Notes under the pieces: model-generated
Told to the model about the DNA's origin: nothing
Databases searched by the model: none
Seen by the model: the letters and a program-made list of their open reading frames with translations, nothing else
Source of the DNA: an uncultured Ruminococcus sp.
GTDB taxonomy: Bacteria > Bacillota > Clostridia > Oscillospirales > Acutalibacteraceae
Reading direction: 5' to 3'
Length of the DNA: 5,355 nt
NCBI GenBank assembly: GCA_902766585.1
Contig: CACXDV010000179.1
Location: 1-5,355, forward strand
Made by a program: the position numbers and the translations under genes
In this document: positions 1 to 4,915 of the stretch, one piece after another
Numbering within the stretch: position 1 is the stretch's first letter
Layout of the letters: every line of letters starts with the position of its first letter

Positions 1-45
1 AATCAAATATTTTTATTCTGAAATGTTTGCATAGCTAAAAAATAA

Positions 46-100
46 ATGGCTGCTATAACATTTAATTAATGCTGCAACAGCCATATTATTTTGTGTTTTT
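46..100 (+). terminator. Weak terminator-like hairpin near left edge
   Basis: ATGGCTG (46-52) pairs perfectly with CAGCCAT (78-84) around a 25-nt AT-rich loop. A T-rich stretch ending in TTTTT at 96-100 follows. An A-rich run (37-46) precedes the stem, so the structure could also stop minus-strand transcripts. It may end a gene lying left of the window, since no reading frame entering from the left stays open beyond the first 40 bases. The loop is long and the T-tract is interrupted, so the call is tentative. It could instead be part of the IS605-like remnant that follows. Confidence 0.3.
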
Positions 101-110
101 AACCTAAATG

Positions 111-152
111 GGCAAGAAGTCCCCCGCCTCTATAGGTGGGGGAGTATGTCAC
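111..152 (+). mobile_element. IS200/IS605-family right-end-like hairpin (remnant, no transposase)
   Basis: A compact GC-rich hairpin stands out in AT-rich DNA. CCCCCGCC (121-128) pairs with GGTGGGGG (135-142) with one G-T wobble, around the loop TCTATA, and T120-A143 can add a ninth pair. The flanks AAGAAGT and AGTATGTCAC resemble the ends that follow tnpB in IS200/IS605-family elements. There the hairpin is both the TnpA-recognised right end and the 3' part of the TnpB omega-RNA. The resemblance is recalled from the family, not aligned. No tnpA or tnpB coding sequence lies upstream within the window, so if the call is right this is a solo end, a MITE-like derivative or a decayed copy. A simple terminator is the alternative, but no T-run follows on the plus strand. 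Confidence 0.4.
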
Positions 153-198
153 TTAATGGCTAACCTGATGTTATTGCTGAATGAAAGTTTTTAAAATG

Positions 199-262
199 AA
201 AAAAGAATAGTGAATAACAAATAAAACGCCCGAAGAGAATTATTCATTATTCACTATTCTTT
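199..262 (-). terminator. 16-bp inverted repeat, probable terminator of the tRNA-Leu transcript
   Basis: Bases 202-217 are the exact reverse complement of 247-262, giving a 16-bp perfect stem around a 29-nt loop. Read on the minus strand it lies about 35 nt after the tRNA 3' end and is followed by a run of six T (complement of 199-204, overlapping the stem base), as expected of an intrinsic terminator. The stem is AT-rich. The right arm consists of three tandem 7-mers (TATTCAT, TATTCAC, TATTCTT at 241-261). That is unusual for a terminator and suggests a dispersed-repeat origin. Confidence 0.5.
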
Positions 263-296
263 ATTTCTTGAGCCCCGATTTACAAGGGAGTGTTTC

Positions 297-380
297 TGCC
301 GGTGGTGGGACTCGAACCCACACGCCCTTGCGGACAACAGATTTTGAGTCTGTCTCGTCTACCAATTCCAACACACCGGC
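297..380 (-). tRNA. tRNA-Leu, anticodon CAA
   Basis: The minus strand folds into a full class II tRNA. The acceptor stem is GCCGGTG/CACCGGC (374-380 with 298-304) with discriminator A (complement of T297). The anticodon stem is ACAGA/TCTGT with loop CTCAAAA, and the anticodon CAA is the complement of 344-346, reading UUG. The long variable arm includes a GTCC/GGGC stem with GCAA loop, typical of leucine tRNAs. The T arm is GTGGG-TTCGAGT-CCCAC. The D arm contains GGAATTGGTAGA, also typical of tRNA-Leu. The 3' CCA is not encoded, so it must be added after transcription. The D stem appears to open with U10-U11-G12 paired to C-G-A, a slightly unusual U at position 10. No other tRNA is adjacent, so it looks monocistronic. 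Confidence 0.96.
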
Positions 381-400
381 GAATTAAGTGTCCGAAAAGT

Positions 401-429
401 ATTATAATTCATTTTATTGAATTTGTCAA
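401..429 (-). promoter_or_regulatory. Consensus sigma-A promoter for tRNA-Leu
   Basis: On the minus strand TTGACA (complement of 424-429) is separated by exactly 17 bases from TATAAT (complement of 401-406), a perfect match at both elements. Transcription would start near 394, leaving a leader of roughly 14 nt before the mature tRNA 5' end, to be removed by RNase P. Such a strong, operator-free promoter fits a stable RNA gene. Confidence 0.9.
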
Positions 430-610
430 TAAATAATATTTATATGATAAAAAATATTTTTTTCAAAAAAATGCGGTGTATGAAAAACTCAGATATCCGA
501 ATATACCTTGATTTGAAGTAAATTTAAGCAAGTGTAAAAAAGAACTAAAATAAAAAGAATTCTTAAATTATGTTTGTAAGTATTTTTATGATAATAACAG
601 AAAAAGGTAC
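430..610. other. AT-rich divergent intergenic stretch, no gene seen
   Basis: This lies between the tRNA promoter and the promoter of the VanW protein. It contains A/T tracts and a short palindrome AAGAATTCTT (555-564). The longest ATG frame noticed here (471-521, 16 codons) has no ribosome binding site. The A/T runs just upstream of 611 could act as an UP element. I see nothing else in it. Confidence 0.5.
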
Positions 611-639
611 TTTACTTTTTTTTCGGAATTTAGTATTAT
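611..639 (+). promoter_or_regulatory. Probable sigma-A promoter for the VanW-domain gene
   Basis: TTTACT (611-616) and TATTAT (634-639) are spaced by 17 bases and lie about 50 bases before the start codon. Each element departs from consensus by one or two bases, so this is a moderate promoter. Transcription would begin near 646, giving a short leader that includes the GGAGG ribosome binding site at 677-681. Confidence 0.55.
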
Positions 640-688
640 ATTAGAGGATAAATAGTACATATGTAAAGACCGGACTGGAGGTTCTGAT

Positions 689-2698
689 ATGGAATTAGAA
701 AAGAATAAAAAAGAAAATGCTCAGGAAGAAGAAGTGACATTCAGCGGAATGAATAGTACTGACAGTTCTTCGGAAAAGGAAAAGTTTCCGGTAAAAGACT
801 CGACCTTCTCAGGCAGCACAATTGAGTTGGATGATGAGAAGAAAGAGACACCTGTAAAGGAGACCGCTGCTGAAGCAGAAAAGACAGATGATGATGAGGT
901 AGTATTCGCTCCTGTTTCATCTGATACCAAGAAGAACACCCGTGAAAAGTTCAATACTGAAAGCGCTGATGAACAGTCAGCAGCAGAACAGGGAATAGTA
1001 TTCGCAGGCAATGATGATTTTCAGGCAAAGCACCATTCAACACCTAAGAGAGTCAGCGAAAAGAAAAAATTTAGCAAGGTTCCGGTCATTGCTGCTTCAA
1101 TAGTTCTTACAATTGCAGCAGCGGGAGGAATAATATTCGCACTGAATTATTATAATTCCTCAGCACCAACAATGATCGAAACAAACAGTCAGGCATCACA
1201 GTCCTCGAAGGCAGCTCAGGTATCTGTTAAGGAGGAAAGCAAGGTGTCAGCGCTTCCTGTTCTCAGGGAGGAATCAGCAGAGATAAAGACTATTAATACT
1301 GCAACGATCACATTCGGTAATAATGTAACTGTTTCCGGTGTCGATCTCAGCGGAAAAACTCTTACTGAGGCATATGACGCTATGCAGAAAAGGCTCCTTG
1401 AGCTTCGTGATGATATCAGCATATCGATAAACTGTGACGGTAAGAATTTAACGCTTACAGAGGACGATTTCACATTTAATACAGACCTTACCAATGCTCT
1501 TATTCAGGCGTATCATTTCAGCCGCGGAGAGCTTGATGAGCCTACTATTGATACTGTTTACAATAACGGAAAGACAGATTTTATAGTTACCTCAGTTCTT
1601 GACAGAACATCAATTACTTCTGCGGTCAAAAAGGTATCAGATACCTTTGATATCCAACCTGTAGATGCTCATGTTGAAAAATTCAGCCCTGAACAAGCAG
1701 AAAAATTCACCTATGCAGACGGCTCAGACGGATATCTCATCAATCAGAAGGATGTTACAGAGAAGGTAACAAATATTCTTGACCAAAGCTCAAAGAATGG
1801 AGTATTTTCGATCGATACAGTAAAGACTCCGTTTAAGATCAAGCTTGCTGATATCAAGGCAAATACAAAGCTTATTGCATCACATTATACTACAGCAAAT
1901 AATAAATGGTCATCAAACTTTAATATGTCGCTTGCTATCAAATCGGCTAACGGATATGTTGTAAATCCCGGTGAGACCTTCTCCTTCAATACAATGACGG
2001 GTAACACAACAAACGGTGATCTCGGATATGTTCCCTCAACAGCTATTGTAAAGGGCAAATATGAGGATCAGTACGGCGGCGGTATCTGTCAGGCATCCAC
2101 AACGATCTATCTTTGTGCTGTAAAGGCAGATATGGAGATTGTTGAGCGTTATGCACATCAGTATCCTTCTGCATATGCTGACAGAGGTCTTGATGCAACT
2201 GTTGACTACGGCAATCTTGATATGAAGTTTAAGAATACAAAGGATTATCCGATTTATATGGCGACCTATGTATATGATTATAACGGAGACGGATTGGACG
2301 AGCTTTGTGTTGAGATGTACGGTCCTATTTCAACAGAGTATGATGAAATCGTTCCTGTTGGCTGGGTAAATTCAGTTGCAGACAGAACATATTCTGCAAG
2401 AGGCGCCAAGGTATACTTTAAGAACGGCAAGGAAGTAAAGCGTGAACTTCTTCCCGCCGGCTCATATGACTTTAAGTATGACAGCTACGATTATATTGTT
2501 GCAATTATGCCGAGTGATACTGAGTACGGTCCAAAGGATGTTTACCCGACATATTCTTCACCGGAGGTACTTTGTCCTGTAGGAGTAGGAAGCTGCGGTC
2601 CTATTGAATATGGCACAGCAGAAAAGGTACTTGCTGCTGCAGGTGAGCCTGTTCAGACAGTAAGCACAGTTGAGACTGCTTCAAAGCCTGCTCAGTAA
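689..2698 (+). CDS. Membrane-anchored VanW-domain protein with putative peptidoglycan-binding region
   Basis: This is a 669-aa protein, probably a single-pass membrane protein with a large extracytoplasmic part acting at the cell wall. The ATG follows GGAGG by 7 bases. Residues 1-130 are acidic, Ser/Thr/Lys/Glu-rich and probably disordered. They carry a short recurring motif (VTFSG 16-20, STFSG 38-42, VVFAP 71-75, IVFAG 103-107). A basic stretch (about 120-130) precedes one hydrophobic helix (131-153), predicting N-in/C-out topology. Residues about 205-390 resemble the putative peptidoglycan-binding region common upstream of VanW domains (VSGVDLSGKTLTEA at 215-228). The VanW domain spans about 395-545, with NPGETFSFN (426-434), GYVPSTAIV (446-454) and the hallmark GGGICQASTTIY (463-474). 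A short G5-like tail follows at about 565-605. VanW is named from vanB-type vancomycin-resistance clusters, but its biochemical role is unknown and no resistance genes are nearby. It appears to be a single-gene unit with its own terminator. Confidence 0.9.
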   Translation: MELEKNKKENAQEEEVTFSGMNSTDSSSEKEKFPVKDSTFSGSTIELDDEKKETPVKETAAEAEKTDDDEVVFAPVSSDTKKNTREKFNTESADEQSAAEQGIVFAGNDDFQAKHHSTPKRVSEKKKFSKVPVIAASIVLTIAAAGGIIFALNYYNSSAPTMIETNSQASQSSKAAQVSVKEESKVSALPVLREESAEIKTINTATITFGNNVTVSGVDLSGKTLTEAYDAMQKRLLELRDDISISINCDGKNLTLTEDDFTFNTDLTNALIQAYHFSRGELDEPTIDTVYNNGKTDFIVTSVLDRTSITSAVKKVSDTFDIQPVDAHVEKFSPEQAEKFTYADGSDGYLINQKDVTEKVTNILDQSSKNGVFSIDTVKTPFKIKLADIKANTKLIASHYTTANNKWSSNFNMSLAIKSANGYVVNPGETFSFNTMTGNTTNGDLGYVPSTAIVKGKYEDQYGGGICQASTTIYLCAVKADMEIVERYAHQYPSAYADRGLDATVDYGNLDMKFKNTKDYPIYMATYVYDYNGDGLDELCVEMYGPISTEYDEIVPVGWVNSVADRTYSARGAKVYFKNGKEVKRELLPAGSYDFKYDSYDYIVAIMPSDTEYGPKDVYPTYSSPEVLCPVGVGSCGPIEYGTAEKVLAAAGEPVQTVSTVETASKPAQ

Positions 2699-2705
2699 AA
2701 ATATT

Positions 2706-2743
2706 AAAAGCTGCTTGACAATGTTGTCAGGCAGCTTTTTTTA
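2706..2743. terminator. Bidirectional intrinsic terminator between convergent genes
   Basis: AAAAGCTGCTTGACA (2706-2720) pairs with TGTCAGGCAGCTTTT (2725-2739), with one G-T wobble and the four-base loop ATGT. A run of seven T (2736-2742) follows on the plus strand. Read on the minus strand the stem is followed by TTTTAATATTTTT. The hairpin starts 7 bases after the VanW gene's stop and lies 13 bases beyond the stop of the opposing flavoprotein gene, so one structure can stop both. Confidence 0.92.
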
Positions 2744-2755
2744 GCAGTTTGTATA

Positions 2756-3622
2756 TTAGATTTGTTTAAGATATCTGATCATGTTTATACCGGCAGCAGC
2801 GCCGTCACTGACAGCCTTTGAAACCTGCATCAGTCCGCCGATACAATCGCCCGCTGCAAAAACACCGGGAACATTGGCAGCGAAGCTTTCATCAACGATT
2901 ATCTTGCCATCATCAACGGCAGCCCCAAGCTTTCGTGCAATATCCGTGCTGCCGGCGGTACCGACTGCAACAAAAACTCCGCTTACAGAAATGGAGGAAC
3001 CATCATCAAATTCAACAGAGGATAATCGGTCGCTGCCGTGCAGGGCTTTGATACCGGTTTTAATGAGTTTGATTTTTTCCGGCAATTCGATATTTGTTTC
3101 CTGTCCGTTTGTAAGCAAAGTAACACTTGAAGCGGTTTGCAATAGTGTTGATGCTTCATGCAGTGCATAATCACCGCTGCCGATCACAGCGACATCTTTT
3201 CCTCTGTAGAAGAATGCATCACATACCGCACAGTAGCTTACACCCTTGCCCTCAAAATCCTTTATCCCATTGATAGAAGGAGCCTTTCTTGCTGCCCCTG
3301 TAGCAATAAGCACAGCATCAAAGCTGTCCCTTCCGCCGACATATTCTGCTTCATAGCGCATATCATCCGTAAAACCAAGACTTGTAAGCTCGGCCTCGAT
3401 GAATTTCACTCCGAGACGTTCTGCACCCTTTTTTCCGTTTTCAAGAAGCTGCTTTCCGCTTATCGGTTCAGCAAAGCCGAAATAGTTTTCAATCATTTCT
3501 GCTTTAGCAAGAGCGCCTTTGCCGTTTGAGATTACGGTCACATCGGCAATACTGCTTCTGGCAAGATAGAGAGAAGCAGAGATTCCTGCAGGACCTGAGC
3601 CAATAATAAGTACTTTTTTCAT
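2756..3622 (-). CDS. Thioredoxin reductase-like FAD-dependent oxidoreductase
   Basis: This 288-aa cytoplasmic flavoprotein of the low-molecular-weight thioredoxin reductase family would pass electrons through FAD to a redox-active cysteine pair and on to thioredoxin or a similar protein. Visible features in order are GSGPAG (8-13, FAD binding), ATGA (107-110), the redox pair CAVC (131-134) followed by DAFFYRGK, GSGDYA (148-153, dinucleotide-binding Rossmann loop) and GVFAAGD (253-259, second FAD contact). It is shorter than typical TrxB (about 305-320 aa). The HRRxxxR motif that grips the NADPH 2'-phosphate is not visible; LLTNGQETN (169-177) lies there. The electron donor is therefore uncertain: NADH or reduced ferredoxin are possible. 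I start at the ATG at 3622 because GGGG precedes it by about 10 bases. An in-frame ATG 18 bases upstream (3640) has no ribosome binding site and would place GGGG inside the gene. No thioredoxin gene is adjacent, so the trxB symbol is withheld. Confidence 0.88.
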   Translation of the reverse strand: MKKVLIIGSGPAGISASLYLARSSIADVTVISNGKGALAKAEMIENYFGFAEPISGKQLLENGKKGAERLGVKFIEAELTSLGFTDDMRYEAEYVGGRDSFDAVLIATGAARKAPSINGIKDFEGKGVSYCAVCDAFFYRGKDVAVIGSGDYALHEASTLLQTASSVTLLTNGQETNIELPEKIKLIKTGIKALHGSDRLSSVEFDDGSSISVSGVFVAVGTAGSTDIARKLGAAVDDGKIIVDESFAANVPGVFAAGDCIGGLMQVSKAVSDGAAAGINMIRYLKQI

Positions 3623-3660
3623 ATAAATATCCCCGTTCATAAAGTTTTATTTCTGATTGT

Positions 3661-3689
3661 ATTATAATAGATTATAGATGTTTTTTCAG
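3661..3689 (-). promoter_or_regulatory. Probable sigma-A promoter for the thioredoxin reductase-like gene
   Basis: On the minus strand TATAAT (complement of 3661-3666) lies 17 bases after CTGAAA (complement of 3684-3689), which matches four of six consensus -35 bases. The -10 is perfect and about 38 bases upstream of the chosen start. A second TATAAT (complement of 3671-3676) overlaps the spacer and could be an alternative -10. Confidence 0.6.
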
Positions 3690-3698
3690 TGAGCAGAT

Positions 3699-3724
3699 CA
3701 CATTTTATTATTTGAGAAAATGTG
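3699..3724. repeat. 8-bp perfect inverted repeat upstream of the flavoprotein promoter
   Basis: CACATTTT (3699-3706) is mirrored by AAAATGTG (3717-3724) around a 10-base spacer. It sits just upstream of the proposed -35 of the flavoprotein promoter, where an activator or repressor could bind. The plus strand continues with TTTTATTCTTATT, so a weak terminator is also possible, though no plus-strand gene ends here. Assignment as an operator is inference from position only. Confidence 0.3.
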
Positions 3725-3842
3725 TTTTATTCTTATTATTAATTATTTTTTGATAAATGCTTTATTATTACTAATTATCGGAATAAAATGGTATTATTAT
3801 TTATCAATTATTGAGAGTTTATTCAAAAAAGATAAAAACCGG
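3725..3842. other. Very AT-rich region upstream of the polysaccharide operon promoter
   Basis: This gene-free stretch is dominated by TTATTATT-like runs. It contains a 9-bp perfect inverted repeat, TTGATAAAT (3750-3758) and ATTTATCAA (3799-3807), with a 40-base spacer. The right arm lies about 35 bases before the -35 element at 3843. The two arms could be paired protein-binding sites for looping, or the region may simply be intrinsically bent UP-element DNA. I see no coding potential. Confidence 0.35.
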
Positions 3843-3871
3843 TTGACAAAATGATTGGAAGCGTATATAAT
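3843..3871 (+). promoter_or_regulatory. Consensus sigma-A promoter of the polysaccharide operon
   Basis: TTGACA (3843-3848) and TATAAT (3866-3871) match the sigma-A consensus perfectly with the ideal 17-base spacer. Transcription would begin near 3878, about 170 nt before the first gene. Such a strong promoter before a long structured leader suggests that control acts after initiation. Confidence 0.88.
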
Positions 3872-3877
3872 GTTAGA

Positions 3878-4050
3878 GGTAATTGAGGGCATCAGAACTG
3901 AGATTTCAGCGTTTTTTGAATGGTTCAAGGTGATGGCATTGTCATCACCATAATTTTTGAAAGGTATGCTCTTGCAGCTTCATTAATTTACCTGAAGAAT
4001 AAAGGATCTGACAGGGAAATAATTATTGAAGGAAAAAGGGGGATATGCAA
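3878..4050 (+). promoter_or_regulatory. Structured 5' leader with possible attenuator hairpin
   Basis: The roughly 170-nt leader holds three hairpins in a row. The first is CTGA/TCAG (3898-3909), followed by six T at 3912-3917. The second is TTGAA/TTCAA (3916-3928). Directly abutting it is the strongest, GGTGATGG/TCATCACC (3929-3949), with a 5-base loop and followed by ATAATTTTTG. The last could act as a modest intrinsic terminator. Transcription attenuation or processive antitermination is known in Firmicute polysaccharide operons (EAR RNA in Bacillus, LoaP in several Firmicutes), but I see no specific match to either. A 47-codon ORF without ribosome binding site (3920-4063) also covers this leader. 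No known riboswitch class was recognised. Confidence 0.4.
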
Positions 4051-4779
4051 ATGGAGGAAATGAATAATTCCGGTGTTGAAAAAGAATTTGACTTGCGTGT
4101 TTTTTGGGGTATTATCCGTAAGAATATTATTCTTATAATTGTAGCTTCGCTTGTTTTTGCCGGTGTATTTTTTGCTTATTCAAAGTTTTTTATAACCAAG
4201 CAATATGAAGCAAATGCAGTGCTTATTGTTAATAATATGAATGCTACTGATGGAAAGAACTATGCTACTACTGCTGAACTTTCCGCTGCACAGACTCTTG
4301 CGGATGTATCTGCGATCCTTATCAAGGAAGAGCCTGTACTTGAGCCGGTAATAAAGAATCTGGGACTGAATACTACGGTCGATAGTCTTTCAAAGAAAAT
4401 CAGTGTCTCATCATTGAATTCAACGCAGGTAATTAAAATAACTATGAGAGATTCCGATGCAACTCGTGCAAAAAATGTTGTTGCTGAGATAACAAAGGTT
4501 GCTCCGCCTATAATCAAGGATACTGTCAAGGCTGGCTCAGTTGAAGTTGTAAGAGACTCTAAGATCTCAAATAATGGCGCACCTGTAAGTCCCAACTCAA
4601 TGAGAAATGGTATTATTGGCGGTCTTGTAGGATTTGTACTTATTATTGTTTTTGTTTTTGTTCGTGAGTTGACAAATAATACCTTCAAAACAGAGGATGA
4701 TGTTCTTAATTCGCTCAACATTCCTCTTCTTGGTATTATTCCCTTTGTTGATGCAAAGGAATTCAATAAAAGCGTCTGA
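4051..4779 (+). CDS. CpsC/YveK/Wzz-family polysaccharide co-polymerase, tyrosine kinase modulator
   Basis: This 242-aa inner-membrane protein has the two-helix architecture of chain-length determinants and tyrosine-kinase adaptors. TM1 spans about residues 25-46 (numbered from this start) and is preceded by the cytoplasmic FDLRVFWGIIRKN. An extracytoplasmic domain covers about 47-186. APVSPNS (177-183) is the proline-rich stretch typical before TM2 of this family. TM2 is at about 187-206, and a short cytoplasmic tail contains TEDDVLNSLNIPLLGIIPF. In known systems it controls polymer length and activates a BY-kinase (CpsD/YwqD), whose domain is not fused here (no Walker motif). I chose the ATG at 4051 because GGGGG (4038-4042) stands 8 bases upstream. 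The ATG at 4045 is only 2 bases from that GGGGG, and the ATG at 4060 is 2 bases after GGAGG. It is the first gene after the operon promoter, followed by a CpsB-type phosphatase gene. Confidence 0.88.
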   Translation: MEEMNNSGVEKEFDLRVFWGIIRKNIILIIVASLVFAGVFFAYSKFFITKQYEANAVLIVNNMNATDGKNYATTAELSAAQTLADVSAILIKEEPVLEPVIKNLGLNTTVDSLSKKISVSSLNSTQVIKITMRDSDATRAKNVVAEITKVAPPIIKDTVKAGSVEVVRDSKISNNGAPVSPNSMRNGIIGGLVGFVLIIVFVFVRELTNNTFKTEDDVLNSLNIPLLGIIPFVDAKEFNKSV

Positions 4780-4794
4780 TATTCCATAATTACT

Positions 4795-4831
4795 TAAAAA
4801 AGCACAATTCCATCTGTATGGGATTGTGCTT
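4795..4831 (-). terminator. 14-bp hairpin between the cpsC-like and cpsB-like genes, T-run on minus strand
   Basis: Bases 4800-4813 pair with 4818-4831 over 14 positions, with one T-G wobble and the loop CTGT. On the plus strand the stem is followed by CATGTAATAAAGG with no T-tract, so it should not efficiently stop the operon transcript. On the minus strand it is followed by a T-run (complement of 4796-4801), the layout of an intrinsic terminator facing the other way. It may stop antisense transcription or shape mRNA stability and processing between the two genes. Confidence 0.6.
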
Positions 4832-4915
4832 CATGTAATAAAGGGGATAATTTTAGCGTTTGTGTTTAATGTTTCACATATACACAATGCATTTATTTTT
4901 AAAGGAACATCAAAT

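Noticed and set aside
121..142. CRISPR repeat or array
   Set aside because: Only one copy of the hairpin is present and there is no regularly spaced repetition anywhere in the window.
471..521. 16-codon ATG frame on the plus strand between the tRNA and the VanW gene
   Set aside because: It has no ribosome binding site, is very short, and has no recognisable content in AT-rich DNA.
721..1494. Minus-strand open frames inside the VanW gene (721-1011 and 1216-1494)
   Set aside because: They are antisense to a well-supported coding sequence, have Ser/Val-rich composition typical of shadow frames, and have no ribosome binding sites.
689..2698. Vancomycin-resistance determinant
   Set aside because: VanW domains are widespread in Firmicutes outside van clusters, and no VanH/A/X, VanY or VanRS genes are present in the window.
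2781..3529. Plus-strand frames opposite the thioredoxin reductase-like gene
   Set aside because: The minus-strand frame carries intact FAD, CxxC and Rossmann motifs; the plus-strand frames have no family features.
4260..4787. 175-codon minus-strand frame opposite the cpsC-like gene
   Set aside because: The plus-strand frame has the family's two membrane helices and proline motif, while the antisense frame shows no recognisable domain.
4862..4915. GTG-started 18-codon N-terminal extension of the PHP phosphatase
   Set aside because: The nearest purine-rich stretch (4841-4846) is too far away, whereas the ATG at 4916 has AAAGGA at good spacing and places HxH at residues 5-7 as usual for the family.
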